A DNA stretch of 64,000 bases from Streptomyces sp. LBL (GTDB lineage Bacteria; Actinomycetota; Actinomycetes; Streptomycetales; Streptomycetaceae): assembly GCF_029893585.1 (NCBI RefSeq), contig NZ_JARXYX010000009.1:186001-250000 (forward strand), read 5' to 3'. The notes under the pieces were generated by a model. That model saw only the letters and a list, made by a program, of their open reading frames with translations, was not told where the DNA came from and did no database searches. A program made the position numbers and the translations under genes. The first letter of the stretch is position 1. The number at the start of each line of letters is the position of its first letter. Shown here in pieces: positions 52,959 to 63,276 of this stretch.

Positions 52959-53912
52959 TCAGGACAGCCACGCCTTCCAGGTGGACTCGTGGCTGTCCAC
53001 CCACTTCTTCGCCGCCTCGTCCGGCGACATCTTCTGGTCGGCGATCATCAGGGAGACCTCGTTCTGGTCCTCGGTCGTCCACGTGAACTTCTTCAGCAGG
53101 GCCGCCGCCTCGCCGCCGCTCTTCGCGAAGTCCGCGTTGAGGTACTTCTGCAGCGGGGTCTGCGGATAGGCGCAGGTGATCTTCGCCGGGTCGGCGTCGC
53201 AGCCCTCCTTGTAGGCGGGCAGCTTCACCTCGGTCATCGGGACCTTCTTGAACAGCCACTGCGGGGCGTACCAGTACGTCAGGAAGGGCTTCTTCTCCTT
53301 GGCGAACTGTTTCATCTGCGTGATCTGGGCGGCCTCGGAACCGGCGAAGACGACCTGGTAGTCGAGCTTCAGGTTCTCCACCAGCGCCTTGTCGTTGGTG
53401 ACATAGGAGGGTGAGCCGTCCATCAGCTGGCCCTTGCCGCCGCTCTCCGGCGTACGGAACTGCGAGGCGTACTTGTTGAGGTTCTTCCAGTTCGTGACGT
53501 CCGGGTGCTGCTTGGCGAAGTACGTCGGCACGTACCAGCCGATGTGTCCGGTCACGCCGAGCCCACCGCCCGGCGTGATCGTCTTCTTGTCCTTGACGTA
53601 CCGCTGCTCCTGCTCGGGGTGGCCCCAGTCCTCCAGGATCGCGTCGACGCGGCCCTGGCTGAGCGCGTCCCAGGCGGGCACCTCGTCGACCTGGACGGTG
53701 TCGACGCGGTAGCCGAGCCGGTGTTCCAGGAGGTACTGGGCGACGGCCACGTTGGCCTGGGCGCCCACCCAGGACTGGGTGGACAGGGTCACGGTCTTGG
53801 CGCCCTGGGCGTTGGCGAAGGGCGAGGCCTGCTTGGTCATGTCGGCGGCACCGCAGCCGGTCACGGTCACCAGCAGCAGGGAGCCCACTACGGCAGTCGT
53901 ACGAAGTCGCAT
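52959..53912 (-). CDS. Glycine betaine/choline ABC transporter binding lipoprotein
   Basis: 317 aa. Lipoprotein signal with lipobox TGC (VTGCGAADM). OpuAC-type fold: QSWVGAQANVAVAQYLLEHRLGYRV, VPAWDALSQGRVDAILEDWGHPEQEQ, GVTGHIGWYVP, FLTYWYAPQWLFKKVPMTEVKLP. Multiple Trp and Tyr residues suit a cation-pi aromatic box for the trimethylammonium group. Last gene of the betaine operon; ATG 53912 lies one base after the permease stop. Confidence 0.92.
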   Translation of the reverse strand: MRLRTTAVVGSLLLVTVTGCGAADMTKQASPFANAQGAKTVTLSTQSWVGAQANVAVAQYLLEHRLGYRVDTVQVDEVPAWDALSQGRVDAILEDWGHPEQEQRYVKDKKTITPGGGLGVTGHIGWYVPTYFAKQHPDVTNWKNLNKYASQFRTPESGGKGQLMDGSPSYVTNDKALVENLKLDYQVVFAGSEAAQITQMKQFAKEKKPFLTYWYAPQWLFKKVPMTEVKLPAYKEGCDADPAKITCAYPQTPLQKYLNADFAKSGGEAAALLKKFTWTTEDQNEVSLMIADQKMSPDEAAKKWVDSHESTWKAWLS

Positions 53913-53913
53913 G

Positions 53914-55860
53914 TCACGCTCCCTTCTTCGCGCGGCGTTCGGTGGGCTGGGTCACCCGGTCGAGCATCAGCCCGAGGCAGACGATCGCGGCGCCGGCGAC
54001 CAGGCCGGTCGCCAGGTCGCCCTGGGCGAGGCCGAAGACGACGTCGTAGCCGAGCGCGCCACCGCCGACCAGGCCGCCGATGATGACGACGGCGAGGACC
54101 AGGACCACGCCCTGGTTGACGGCGAGCAGCAGGGACCGCCGGGCCAGCGGGAGTTGCACCTGGCGGAGTTGCTGGCCACTGCCGGCGCCCAGCGAGCGCG
54201 CCGCCTCCATCGCCGCCGGGTCGACCTGGCGCAGGCCCTGGGTGGTGATACGGACGACGGCCGGCAGCGCGTACACGATCGCCGCGGCGACGGCGGGGGC
54301 GCGGCCGACGCCGAACAGGGCGACGACCGGGATCAGGTACACGAACTGCGGCATCGTCTGGCAGACGTCGAGGACGGGCCGCAGCATCCGCTCGAAGCGT
54401 TCGCTGCGGGCCGCCGCGATACCGGTCGCGAAGCCCAGGACGAGGGTGACGGCGACCGCCGCCAGTACCTGGGACAGCGTGTCCAGGGACGGCTTCCACA
54501 CTCCGAGCACACCGATCGCGGCCATCGCGAGGACCGCGGTGAGCGCGGTCTGCCAGGTGCCGATCACCCAGGCCAGTGCGGCGACGATGAGCAGCACCGA
54601 CCACCACGGCAGCCCCTGGAGGCCGTCCCGGAGCGGGTCGAGGACCCAGGTGGTGAAGTGGCCCGCCCAGTCGGCGGTGCCGCCGACGACGGGAACACCG
54701 GAGTAGAGGTGCGCGGTCATCCAGTCGACGGCCCGGTTGACGGGCTCGGCGATGTTCAGGGTCCATGCGTCGGGCCAGTCGAGGCGGCCCAGGAGACGTC
54801 CGGCGACCGCGACGGCCACCGCGGCGAGGAGGGCGTACACCCATCCCGCGCGCTGCGATCCCTCGGTCGGCGTGGTGCCGTCTCCGGCGGCGCCGGTGAT
54901 CCGGTCGAGGACGACGGCGAGGAGCACGATCGGGATACCGGCCGCGAGGGCGGCGCCCACGTCGACGGAGGCCAGCGCCTGGTAGACGCGGTCACCGAGG
55001 CCGCCGGCGCCGATCACCGACGCGATGACGGCCATGGACAGCGCCATCATGATCGTCTGGTTGAGGCCGAGCAGGAGTTCCCTGCGGGCCAGCGGCAGCC
55101 GGGCGGTGAGCAGGCGCTGGCGGGCGGTGGAGCCCAGTGACTCGACCGCCTCCAGCACTCCCTTGTCGGCGCCGCGCAGACCGAGCGAGGTGAGCCGGGC
55201 CATGGGCGGGGCGGCGTAGACGACGGTGGCGAGAACCGCCGCGGGGACGCCGATGCCGAAGATGAGGACCACCGGGAGCAAGTAGGCGAAGGCGGGCAGG
55301 ACCTGCATGGTGTCCAGGACCGGCCGCAGGATGCGGTCCATCCGGTCGGACAGCCCGGCGGCGAGCCCCAGCAGGGCGCCCACGGCGACCGAGGCGAGGA
55401 CGGCCGCCACCATCAGGGCGAGCGTCTGCATGGTCGGGATCCACATGCCGAGCAGACCGCAGGCCAGGAACGCGGCGGCGGTCCCGGCGGCGAGTTTCAC
55501 TCCGGCGACCCGCCAGGCGACCAGCGCGGCGATGGCGGTGACTCCGGCCCAGCCGACGCCGAGCAGCACCAGGTAGACGGCCCGTACGGCGAGGACGACG
55601 CCGTTGCTGACGTAGCCGAAGAAGTAGAGGAAGAGCGGGTGGCTGTCCCGGTTGTCGATGATCCAGTCACTGGTCCTGGACAGCGGGGCGGTGAAGTCGA
55701 CGGTGAGCGCGTCCGGCCAGCTTCCGCTGGCCCAGTGGGCGTTGGCGAGGGGGACGAGGACCGCGGCGGCGAGGGCGAGCAGCAGCAGTTTGTGGACAGC
55801 CCGGTGCCTGAGGACGCCGGGGAGGGAGATCCGGGGGGCGGGAGCGGTGACCGTTGCCAT
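53914..55860 (-). CDS. Glycine betaine ABC permease, two permease modules fused
   Basis: 648 aa. Two complete OpuAB-type permeases in tandem. First: LRPVLDTMQVLPAFAYLLPVVLIFGIGVPAAVLATVVYAAPPMARLTSLGLRG with EAVESLG. Second: LRPVLDVCQTMPQFVYLIPVVALFGVGRAPAVAAAIVYALPAVVRITTQGLRQ with EAARSLG. The EAA loops contact the ATPase. About twelve or more membrane helices, so one polypeptide can replace a homodimer. ATG 55860 overlaps the ATPase stop by one base. Confidence 0.93.
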   Translation of the reverse strand: MATVTAPAPRISLPGVLRHRAVHKLLLLALAAAVLVPLANAHWASGSWPDALTVDFTAPLSRTSDWIIDNRDSHPLFLYFFGYVSNGVVLAVRAVYLVLLGVGWAGVTAIAALVAWRVAGVKLAAGTAAAFLACGLLGMWIPTMQTLALMVAAVLASVAVGALLGLAAGLSDRMDRILRPVLDTMQVLPAFAYLLPVVLIFGIGVPAAVLATVVYAAPPMARLTSLGLRGADKGVLEAVESLGSTARQRLLTARLPLARRELLLGLNQTIMMALSMAVIASVIGAGGLGDRVYQALASVDVGAALAAGIPIVLLAVVLDRITGAAGDGTTPTEGSQRAGWVYALLAAVAVAVAGRLLGRLDWPDAWTLNIAEPVNRAVDWMTAHLYSGVPVVGGTADWAGHFTTWVLDPLRDGLQGLPWWSVLLIVAALAWVIGTWQTALTAVLAMAAIGVLGVWKPSLDTLSQVLAAVAVTLVLGFATGIAAARSERFERMLRPVLDVCQTMPQFVYLIPVVALFGVGRAPAVAAAIVYALPAVVRITTQGLRQVDPAAMEAARSLGAGSGQQLRQVQLPLARRSLLLAVNQGVVLVLAVVIIGGLVGGGALGYDVVFGLAQGDLATGLVAGAAIVCLGLMLDRVTQPTERRAKKGA

Positions 55861-56945
55861 CAGACTGCCTCCTTGCGGAGCTCCGTTCCGGCCACGACGT
55901 CCAGGAGCCGTGCGTGGTCGACGACCCCCAGACACCGGCCGTCCTCCACGACACACGCCGGTTCGCGGGTCCGGGCGACGACCTTGATCGCATCGGCGAC
56001 CACCGCGTCCGGGGCGAGCGCGTCCGGGTGGTCCAGGGCGCCGCAGTCCCCGGGGCGCATGGCCGTGCGGACCGTCATGACCTGCTCGCGCGGGACGTCC
56101 CGGACGAACTCGCGGACGTAGTCGTCGGCCGGGGAGCCCACGATCTCCTCCGGAGTGCCCAGCTGCACCACGGCGCCGTCACGCATCAGCGCGATACGGT
56201 CGCCCAGTTTGAGCGCCTCGCTGAGGTCGTGGGTGATGAACACCATCGTGCGGCCTTCCTCCTGGTGCAGCCGCACGACCTCCTCCTGCATGTCGCGCCG
56301 GATCAGCGGGTCGAGCGCGCTGAACGGCTCGTCGAACAGCAGGACCTCCGGGTCGACGGCGAGCGCGCGGGCCAGTCCGACGCGCTGCTGCTGGCCGCCG
56401 GAGAGCTGGCCCGGGCGGCGCTGCTCCATGCCTTCCAGGCCGACCTTGTCGACGACGTCCTGGGCGCGTGCCCGGCGTTCCGCCCTGCCGACGCCCTGGA
56501 TCTCCAGGCCGTACGCCACGTTGTCGAGGACGGTGCGGTGCGGCAGCAGACCGAAGTGCTGGAAGACCATCGCGGCACGGTGGCGGCGCAGTTCGCGCAG
56601 CCGGGACTTGTCCATGGCGCGGACGTCCTCGCCGTCGATGCGGATCGTGCCGGCCGTCGGCTCGATCAGCCGGGTCAGACAGCGCACCAGCGTGGACTTG
56701 CCGGAGCCGGACAGGCCCATGACGACGAAGACCTCACCCTTGCGTACGTCGAAGGAGACGTCCCGGACGGCGGCGGTGCAGCCGGTGCGGTCGCGCAGCT
56801 CGGCGGGTTCGAGGACGTTCAGCTCGGGGTCGGCGGGGACGGTGTCGGCCTTCGGGCCGAAGACCTTCCACAGGCCGTCCACCGAGAAGACGGGGGCGGC
56901 GGAGTCGTCCGTGGGGGGCTTGCGGGTGGGAACTGTGAGCGCCAT
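55860..56945 (-). CDS. Glycine betaine ABC transporter ATPase
   Basis: 361 aa. Walker [11 protein letters not shown]-loop [11 protein letters not shown], signature LSGGQQQR, Walker [14 protein letters not shown]-loop FITHD. The C-terminal 80 residues carry a shortened CBS-like region ([30 protein letters not shown]), the osmosensing domain in OpuA; only one clear CBS motif is seen. ATG 56945 overlaps the oxidoreductase stop by one base. Energises uptake of glycine betaine or choline. Confidence 0.95.
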   Translation of the reverse strand: MALTVPTRKPPTDDSAAPVFSVDGLWKVFGPKADTVPADPELNVLEPAELRDRTGCTAAVRDVSFDVRKGEVFVVMGLSGSGKSTLVRCLTRLIEPTAGTIRIDGEDVRAMDKSRLRELRRHRAAMVFQHFGLLPHRTVLDNVAYGLEIQGVGRAERRARAQDVVDKVGLEGMEQRRPGQLSGGQQQRVGLARALAVDPEVLLFDEPFSALDPLIRRDMQEEVVRLHQEEGRTMVFITHDLSEALKLGDRIALMRDGAVVQLGTPEEIVGSPADDYVREFVRDVPREQVMTVRTAMRPGDCGALDHPDALAPDAVVADAIKVVARTREPACVVEDGRCLGVVDHARLLDVVAGTELRKEAV

Positions 56946-58474
56946 CAGGCGTCTCCTCCGATCAGTTCGGCCGCCTTCTCACCGACCATGAGCACCCCGA
57001 TCATGGGGTTCACCGCGGTCATGGTCGGGAAGACGGAGGCGTCGGCGATCCGGATACCGTCCAGACCGCGGATCTTCAACTCGGGGTCGACGACAGCCAG
57101 TCGGTCGTCGGCGGCTCCCATACGGCAGGTCCCCGCCGGGTGGTACACGGTGTGCGCGACCTTGCGGGCGTACTCGCTCAGCTCCGCGTCGTCCGTGATC
57201 TGCGGCCCCGGCGCCACCTCGCGTTTGAGCCAGCCGGCCAGCGGCTCGGTCTTCGCGATCTCACGGGCGATCTTGATCCCGTCGACGAGGGTACGGCCGT
57301 CGTAGTCGTCCTCGTCCGTGAAGTAGCGGAAGTCCAGGGCGGGCTTCACCGACGGGTCGGCACTGGTCAGGTAGAGCCGGCCGCGGCTCTTCGGCTTGGG
57401 GATGTTCGGGGTCATCGAGACGCCGTACGGGGGGCGTTCGTAGCCCAGTCGCTCCGGGTTGTCCGTGAAGGGGATCTGGTAGAAGTGGAACATCAGGTCG
57501 GGGCCCGCGTGTTCGGGGTCGCGGCGTACGAACAGGCCCGCGTCGGAGTCCATCGCGGAGTTCTCGGGGATGGGGCCGTTCGTCTCCCAGACGATCACCG
57601 ACTCGGGGTGGTCGAGGAGGTTCTCGCCGACGCCCGGCAGGTCGTGCACGACCTCGATGCCCAGCTTGACGAGGTCCTCCTTCGGGCCGATGCCGGAGTG
57701 CAGCAGCAGCCGGGGCGAGTCGACGGCACCGGCACACAGGAGCACCTCCTTGCCGGCCCGGACGAGGATCTCCTCGCCCTCCTTCGTGCGCACGTGCACG
57801 CCCTCGGCGCGGGTGCCGTTCAGCTCCAGGCGGTACGCCCAGGTCTCCAGCAGGATGTGGAGGTTGGGCCGCTCGTCCATCACCGGGTGGAGGTACGCCA
57901 CCGAGGCGCTCGACCGCTTGTTGTTCTCGGGGTGGTAGGCGAGGTCGAAGAAGCCGGCACCGTCGGTGAACGGCTTCTTGTTGAAGCCCTCGACGCGGGG
58001 AACTTCCAGCGCCTCCTGCGCGGCGTCCACGAAGTCGCGGGCGATGGCGTTGCGGTCCTTCTCGTCGACCGGAACGATGTTGTTCTTCAGCCGCGCGAAG
58101 TACGCCTCCATCGGCACCGCGCCCCAGCCCTTGGCACCGGCCGCCTCCCACTCGTCCCAGTCGGACGGCAGCGGCTTGAACGCGATCAGGGTGTTGTGCG
58201 AGGAACAGCCGCCGAGGACACGGGCCCGACTGTGCCGGATGTGGGAGTTGCCGCGCGGCTGCTCGGTGGTCGGGTAGTCGTAGTCGAGTTCGCCGCCGAG
58301 CAGGCCCATCCAGCGGCGCAGGGTCAGCACGTCCTCGCGGTCCACGTCACTGGGGCCGCCCTCGATGACGGCGACGGTTACGTCGGGGTCCTCGGTGAGA
58401 CGGGAGGCGATGACGGATCCTGCGGTGCCGCCACCTATGACGACGTAGTCGTAGACATGTGGGTTCTCGGGCAT
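56945..58474 (-). CDS. betA: GMC-family choline dehydrogenase-like oxidoreductase
   Basis: 509 aa. FAD motif [20 protein letters not shown] signatures [17 protein letters not shown] and [16 protein letters not shown], and the catalytic pair His ([12 protein letters not shown]) and Asn ([17 protein letters not shown]). Within an operon with betaine aldehyde dehydrogenase and a betaine transporter, choline oxidation to betaine aldehyde is the likely activity. Sequence is somewhat diverged from enterobacterial BetA, so other alcohols remain possible. ATG 58474. Confidence 0.85.
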   Translation of the reverse strand: MPENPHVYDYVVIGGGTAGSVIASRLTEDPDVTVAVIEGGPSDVDREDVLTLRRWMGLLGGELDYDYPTTEQPRGNSHIRHSRARVLGGCSSHNTLIAFKPLPSDWDEWEAAGAKGWGAVPMEAYFARLKNNIVPVDEKDRNAIARDFVDAAQEALEVPRVEGFNKKPFTDGAGFFDLAYHPENNKRSSASVAYLHPVMDERPNLHILLETWAYRLELNGTRAEGVHVRTKEGEEILVRAGKEVLLCAGAVDSPRLLLHSGIGPKEDLVKLGIEVVHDLPGVGENLLDHPESVIVWETNGPIPENSAMDSDAGLFVRRDPEHAGPDLMFHFYQIPFTDNPERLGYERPPYGVSMTPNIPKPKSRGRLYLTSADPSVKPALDFRYFTDEDDYDGRTLVDGIKIAREIAKTEPLAGWLKREVAPGPQITDDAELSEYARKVAHTVYHPAGTCRMGAADDRLAVVDPELKIRGLDGIRIADASVFPTMTAVNPMIGVLMVGEKAAELIGGDA

Positions 58475-58765
58475 CGGGGGTACTCCAGGGGCGTACGAGG
58501 CCGGGGCTCGGGGTGGCCGGGGAGGTGGGGCCGGGGAGGTGGGGCCGAGTGGCCAGGGGCCGGTGGGGGGACGGGGTTTGAGGGGACGAGGGACGAGGTT
58601 TGGGCGTCGGCGTGAGGACCGAGCTTCGGGCCGGTGGAGGGTGAAAGCTTCGGGCCGGTGGAAGGTGAAAGCTTCGGGCCGGTGGAGGGTGAAAGCTTCA
58701 GGCCGAGGGGGCAGGGGGCTTCAGGGTCGGCGTGCGGAGCTTCGGGGGCCGGCATGGGGAGGGGA
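58475..58765. repeat. 24-nt repeats between betB and the GMC gene
   Basis: Three units of GCTTCGGGCCGGTGGAGGGT+GAAA at 58623, 58647 and 58671 (one G-to-A change in the second), then a partial unit at 58695. GGGGAGGTGGGGCC duplications lie nearby at 58515-58545. The 291-bp gap holds no gene. The period would preserve frame, but no coding sequence is present. Confidence 0.85.
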
Positions 58766-60286
58766 TCAGCCGGCGAACCAGCGGACGGGCTTCGGTGCGA
58801 GGTTCTGGTAGACGTGCTTGGTCTCGCGGTACTCGGCGAGCCCGGCGGGGCCGAGTTCGCGGCCCACTCCGCTCTTGCCGAAGCCGCCCCACTCCGCCTG
58901 CGGGAGATAGGGGTGGAAGTCGTTGATCCAGACGGTGCCGTGCCGCAACCGGCCCGCGACCCTGCGGGCCCGGCCGGCGTCGGCGGTCCAGACGGCGCCC
59001 GCGAGACCGTACTCGGTGTCGTTGGCGAGGGCGACGGCCTCGTCCTCGGTGCGGAAGGTCTCGACGGTGAGCACCGGTCCGAAGACCTCCTCCCGTACGA
59101 CCCGCATCTCGCGGTGGCAGTGGTCGAGGACGGTCGGCTCGTAGAAGTAGCCGCTCTCGGGCCGCTCGGGGGACGGCTCGGGGCGCTTGCCGCCGGAGCG
59201 CAGCACCGCCCCTTCCTTGAGGGCGGAGTCGACGTACGCCTCCACCTTGGCACGCTGCTGTTCGGAGACCAGGGGGCCGCACTCCACGCCGTCGGCGGTG
59301 CCGCGGCCGAGGCGGATCCTCCCGGCCCGGCGGGCGAGCTCGGTGACGAAGCGGTCCCGTATGGAGTCCTCGATGATGAGGCGGCCACCGGCCGAGCAGA
59401 CCTGGCCACTGTGGATGAACGCCGCGTTGAGGGCCTGGTCGACGGCGGTGTCGAAGGCCTCGTCGGTGGCGCAGGCGTCGGCGAAGACGACGTTGGGGTT
59501 CTTGCCGCCGAGTTCCAGGGCGACCTTCTTGACGCTCGGGGCGGCGGCCTGGGCGACCTTGGTGCCGCTCGCCAGGCCGCCGGTGAAGGAGACGAGGTCG
59601 ACGTCGGGGTGCTCGGCGAGCCGGGCGCCGACCGAGTGGCCGGGGCCGGTGACGATGTTGGCGACACCGGCGGGGAGCCCGGCCTCCGCCAGCAGGTCGA
59701 TCAGCGCGATCGTCGTCAACGGGGTGATCTCACTCGGCTTGACCACGAAGGTGTTGCCGGCCGCGAGCGCCGGGGCGATCTTCCAACTGGCCTGGAGGAG
59801 GGGGTAGTTCCAGGGGGTGATCAGCGCGCACACGCCGACGGGCTCGTGCACGACGACGCTGTGGATGTCGGGCGAGCCCGCGTCGACGACCCGGCCCGGC
59901 GCCTCGCCGGCGACAAGGTCGGCGAAGTAGCGGAAGGCGTCCGCGACACAGTCGATGTCGACCCGGCCCTCCTCCACGGTCTTGCCCGCGTCCCGGCTCT
60001 CCAGCAGACCCAGCTCTTCACGGTCGCGTACGAGAAGATCGGCGACGCGGCGCAGCAGTTCGGCGCGCTCGGTGACCGGGGTGCGGGGCCAGTCGCCGTG
60101 GTCGAACGCCTTCCTGGCGGCCGCGACCGCCAGGTCGGTGTCCTTCTCGTCGCCCTCCGCGACCACGGCGAACGGCGCGGCGTCCACGGGGTCGAGGATC
60201 TCGCGCGTGGCGCCGGAGACGGCTTCAATCCACTCCCCGTCCGCGTGGATGGTCTTCCGCGGTCGCAGTTCCATTCTGTCCGCCAT
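58766..60286 (-). CDS. betB: Betaine-aldehyde dehydrogenase
   Basis: 506-aa NAD(P)-dependent aldehyde dehydrogenase. PWNYPLLQASWKIAPALAAGNTFVVKPSE (cofactor Lys), SFTGGLASG, general base Glu in ALELGGKNPNVVF, nucleophile Cys in SGQVCSAGGRLI, and EEVFGPVL. The C-terminus QAEWGGFGKSGVGRELGPAGLAEYRETKHVY is typical of BetB-like enzymes. In the bet operon it oxidises betaine aldehyde to glycine betaine. ATG 60286. Confidence 0.92.
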   Translation of the reverse strand: MADRMELRPRKTIHADGEWIEAVSGATREILDPVDAAPFAVVAEGDEKDTDLAVAAARKAFDHGDWPRTPVTERAELLRRVADLLVRDREELGLLESRDAGKTVEEGRVDIDCVADAFRYFADLVAGEAPGRVVDAGSPDIHSVVVHEPVGVCALITPWNYPLLQASWKIAPALAAGNTFVVKPSEITPLTTIALIDLLAEAGLPAGVANIVTGPGHSVGARLAEHPDVDLVSFTGGLASGTKVAQAAAPSVKKVALELGGKNPNVVFADACATDEAFDTAVDQALNAAFIHSGQVCSAGGRLIIEDSIRDRFVTELARRAGRIRLGRGTADGVECGPLVSEQQRAKVEAYVDSALKEGAVLRSGGKRPEPSPERPESGYFYEPTVLDHCHREMRVVREEVFGPVLTVETFRTEDEAVALANDTEYGLAGAVWTADAGRARRVAGRLRHGTVWINDFHPYLPQAEWGGFGKSGVGRELGPAGLAEYRETKHVYQNLAPKPVRWFAG

Positions 60287-60374
60287 GATCGGTATTGCCT
60301 TCCGTTCCTGTTCAGTACCCCTGCGTCACATACGCGCCACTCGCCGGGACGGTGCCCACATGCCCCCGCACCTC

Positions 60375-60390
60375 GATTGCATGCACAATC
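60375..60390 (-). promoter_or_regulatory. GATTG-N6-CAATC inverted repeat upstream of betB
   Basis: Short perfect 5-bp arms around CATGCA (itself GCATGC-like) in the 213-bp gap upstream of the bet operon. Suitable position for a BetI/GntR-type operator; no regulator gene was recognised in the cluster. Confidence 0.35.
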
Positions 60391-60499
60391 CGTGGCCGAA
60401 AGTGCGCGGCATCACTGAACATGCGGACCAATAGGGCAAACCAGTCACTGGAGAGGTGTCGTGCCCACCGGTCATGAATGGGTGGACCGGGTGCGCCGT

Positions 60500-61846
60500 T
60501 CAATCGAGGCGGCGGACGAAGACGTCGCTGGTCTCGTTCGTGTCCCCGGGTACGAGGTCGTCCTCCGCGGAGGTGAAGGCCACGGTCCGGCCGAAGGCGT
60601 CGACAACAGGGGACGTGCGTTGAGCTCTGTCGCTCTGCGCCCCGTCCTCCGTGACATCGACCCGCTGGACCTCGCCTGTGACCAGGTCGCGTACGAAGGC
60701 GTCCGCGACGCCGTTCGTGTCGCCCGGCACCAGGTTGTCGGCGGACGAGGTGAAGACCACATGCCGATTGTCGGCGCTGAGAGCAGCTCCGCCGGCCGAG
60801 TGGTCGTTCGGCTCCGACCCGTCGTAGGCGAGTGTGAGGCGCCGGGTGGCTCGGGTGACCAGGTCCTTGGCGAAGACGTCCCGTTTGTCGTTGGTGTCGC
60901 CCGGCACGATCTCCGGCCACTCACTGGCGTAGAGAGCGTAGCGCCCGTCCGGGCTCAGCCCGATGTCGCCTCGGACGGCCACGGGCACGCCGTCGCCGGT
61001 GTGCGCCGCCAGGACGGTTCGCCCCGAGCGGGTGTCGTGTACGTAGAAGATGAAGGCCTCCGGCCGTCTGACGCCGGGGGCATCCGGTCGCGCCCCCGCT
61101 TCGTCGTCCCCGTCGAGGGAGAACTGGGTCCGAAAGCCGATCCGGGTCCCGTCCGCGCTGATCGCCGCGCCCTCCGAGAACCCGTCGGTCTGGGTGCCGT
61201 CGTCGGCCACGCTGACCCGTTCGGTGGTCTTCTTCCAGCGGTCGCGGACGAAGACGTCCCGACGGTCGTTGGTGTCCCCGGGGACCAGATCGCTCCTGCT
61301 GGAAGTGAAGGCGACGTAGCGGCCGTTGGCGCTGATGGACGGTTCGTCGGTCTGGGCCCAGGCGACCCCGGCCTTGACGAGGACCTCTGTCCGCCCCGTC
61401 AGGCGGTCGTGGACGAATACGTCCAGGGCGTCAGGAGTGTCGCCGGGCGCCAGGTTGTCGGCGTAGGAACTGAAGGCGATGTAGCGCCCGTTCGCGCTCA
61501 TCGAGTACGTCAGGGCCTCGTTGTCGGCCTGGGAGCCGTCGTCGGCCACGTTGACCCGCTCGATCGTGCCGGTGTGCAGATCCTTGACGAAAATGTCGGA
61601 AAACCCATTGCTGTCACCGGGCACCAGATTGGTTGCCGAGGAAGCGAAGGCGATGTAGCGGCCGTTGGCGCTGATGCCGCCCACACCGGAGAAATCGTTC
61701 GCCTGTCCGCCCTCGGCCGTGACACTGACCCGTTCCGTGCGCGGCCGGGGTTCGCGGCCGGACGCCACCGCCATGGTCACCGGCAGCGCGGTCGCGCAGC
61801 TGCCCACTAACGCCGCCAGCACGGCGACCTGTCTCAGACCACGCAC
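60500..61846 (-). CDS. Secreted TolB/WD40-like (PD40) beta-propeller protein
   Basis: 448 aa with a signal peptide (MRGLRQVAVLAALVGSCATALPVTMAVA). Six or seven repeats with the pattern ISANGRYIAFASSATNLVPGDSNGFSDIFVKDLHTG; each has SANGRY(I/V)AF followed by LVPGDTN..DVFV(R/K)D. A classic beta-propeller with possible Asp/Asn-rich metal loops, probably extracellular. No catalytic module. GTG 61846 with AAGGGGGAG, chosen because the open frame upstream is the reverse of another gene. Partner unknown. Confidence 0.85.
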   Translation of the reverse strand: MRGLRQVAVLAALVGSCATALPVTMAVASGREPRPRTERVSVTAEGGQANDFSGVGGISANGRYIAFASSATNLVPGDSNGFSDIFVKDLHTGTIERVNVADDGSQADNEALTYSMSANGRYIAFSSYADNLAPGDTPDALDVFVHDRLTGRTEVLVKAGVAWAQTDEPSISANGRYVAFTSSRSDLVPGDTNDRRDVFVRDRWKKTTERVSVADDGTQTDGFSEGAAISADGTRIGFRTQFSLDGDDEAGARPDAPGVRRPEAFIFYVHDTRSGRTVLAAHTGDGVPVAVRGDIGLSPDGRYALYASEWPEIVPGDTNDKRDVFAKDLVTRATRRLTLAYDGSEPNDHSAGGAALSADNRHVVFTSSADNLVPGDTNGVADAFVRDLVTGEVQRVDVTEDGAQSDRAQRTSPVVDAFGRTVAFTSAEDDLVPGDTNETSDVFVRRLD

Positions 61847-62032
61847 TGCTCCCCCTTCGACAAGCTCCTTGGGCCCTGGACGTACGGGCCAAGCGAAGCC
61901 AATACCGGGAACCGGCCGCGGGCAACGGGGCGGGAGGACAAAGCGAGAGGACAAACAAGCCGACGCCGCCCGGCGGGCCCCGAGTTCTGCCCCGGAACCT
62001 CCGGCAGTCCCTTCGACCGCATCGACTGGTGC

Positions 62033-62097
62033 CCCGCCATCTGTCCCGCCATCTGTCCCGCCATCTGCCCCGCCATCTGTCCCGCCCTCTGTCCCGC
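62033..62097. repeat. 12-nt tandem repeat CCCGCCATCTGT
   Basis: Five consecutive copies (62033-62092) with single-base variation, then CCCGCG. It lies in the 289-bp gap between the beta-propeller gene start and the next gene's stop; both are on the minus strand. No gene is seen in the gap. Confidence 0.85.
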
Positions 62098-62135
62098 GCA
62101 CAGTGTGCCCGTGGCGGCATGAGGTACGTCGCCGC

Positions 62136-63254
62136 TCAGTCGATCGCCGCCGGGTCGCAGGCGTAGGGCGGGCAGAAGTGGTCCAAGGCGGTGGTGAGCA
62201 GCTCCAGTTCGTCGTCGCCGCCGTCCGCGTCCGGGCCGTAGGCGGCGATGGCGTAGAGGGTGCCGTCCGCCGCCACGAACCGCTCGTCGTAGACGTGCCA
62301 GGTGCCCACGTCGGGCTCCCCCTTGATGCGGTCGGCCAGGTACTCCAGCCGTGAGCCGGTGAACTCGCCGTCGTCGAGGTTCGTGAGAGAGATTTCCTTG
62401 AAGCCGGCGGGCTTGGCCGTCTGGTCGGACAGGTACAGGTCGAACGACGCGTCCGGGGTCTCCTCGGCGACCTGGTAGAACTGCAGCCGGTGTTCGCCGT
62501 CCGCACTGCGGTAGTTGACGACGGCGATGCCGAACTGGGAGGGCACCGTGCTGCGGGTCCATCCCTTGGGCCGCGCTGTCCGGAAGCCCTCGGTGTCCTC
62601 GTACGACTCGTAGCCCGCGGGGAGTCCGGGGGGCGAGACGGACGGGGACGCCGTCTCCTCGGTGGGTGTCGGCTGGGGATCGCTCTGCTGCGCGACCTCG
62701 GTCGGCGGGGACGACTCGGACGCGCTCGCCGCAGCCGACGGCTTGTCGTCCCCGGAGACCACCAGAGTCAGCACGAGGCTGACGGCCACTCCTACGGCGG
62801 CGGCCCCGATCAGGACGGACCACACGAGCCGACGGCTCATCCCCCGGCCGGGGGCGGGTGCCGGGGCTGGGGCAGAAGCACCGGGGGGCCAGGCACCGCT
62901 CGGCCACGGGGCGGGCGGCCAGGCACCGTTTCCGCCGGCCTGACCCGGCAGACCCGCGGCCTGACCCGGCAACCCCGGCCCGCTGCTCGACACTTGGGTA
63001 GGGGACCACGCCGCATCACCAGCGCCGACCCCCGCGACCGCCGGGCCGGAGGGCGTTCCCTGCCCGGGCGTTCCCTGCCCGGGTGCCTCGCCCGGTGTCC
63101 CCTCCTTAGATGTTCCCTCCCCCGCCGTCCCCGACGGCGCGAACGCCGGCCGAGCCGGTGGCGGTGGGGTGACCGCGGCGGACGGAGACTCCGTACCGTC
63201 GCCGTCCTCCCAGCGTTGGGTCTCCTCGTTCCAGTATCGTGCTCCCCCGCTCAT
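62136..63254 (-). CDS. Membrane protein with WxE-type N-terminus and extracytoplasmic domain
   Basis: 372 aa. MSGGARYWNEETQRWEDGD is a common start in actinobacterial membrane proteins, followed by about 135 residues of Pro/Gly/Ala-rich cytoplasmic linker with GTPGQGTPG and GLPGQA repeats. One membrane helix follows (MSRRLVWSVLIGAAAVGVAVSLVLTLVV), then a Ser/Thr/Pro stalk and a globular domain of about 150 residues (YEDTEGFRTARPKGWTRS..., LEYLADRIKGEPDVGTWHVYDERF, YGPDADGGDDELELL, two Cys near the end). ATG 63254 with GAGAGGGA. The outer domain resembles lipoprotein/LpqN-like folds by composition only. Confidence 0.8.
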   Translation of the reverse strand: MSGGARYWNEETQRWEDGDGTESPSAAVTPPPPARPAFAPSGTAGEGTSKEGTPGEAPGQGTPGQGTPSGPAVAGVGAGDAAWSPTQVSSSGPGLPGQAAGLPGQAGGNGAWPPAPWPSGAWPPGASAPAPAPAPGRGMSRRLVWSVLIGAAAVGVAVSLVLTLVVSGDDKPSAAASASESSPPTEVAQQSDPQPTPTEETASPSVSPPGLPAGYESYEDTEGFRTARPKGWTRSTVPSQFGIAVVNYRSADGEHRLQFYQVAEETPDASFDLYLSDQTAKPAGFKEISLTNLDDGEFTGSRLEYLADRIKGEPDVGTWHVYDERFVAADGTLYAIAAYGPDADGGDDELELLTTALDHFCPPYACDPAAID

Positions 63255-63276
63255 GACGTCCCTCTCCGTTCCGCGC

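Noticed and set aside
60471..61810. 449-residue + strand frame antisense to the beta-propeller gene
   Set aside because: The propeller repeats on the minus strand are unmistakable; the antisense frame mirrors them as VGVARHQV-type repeats.
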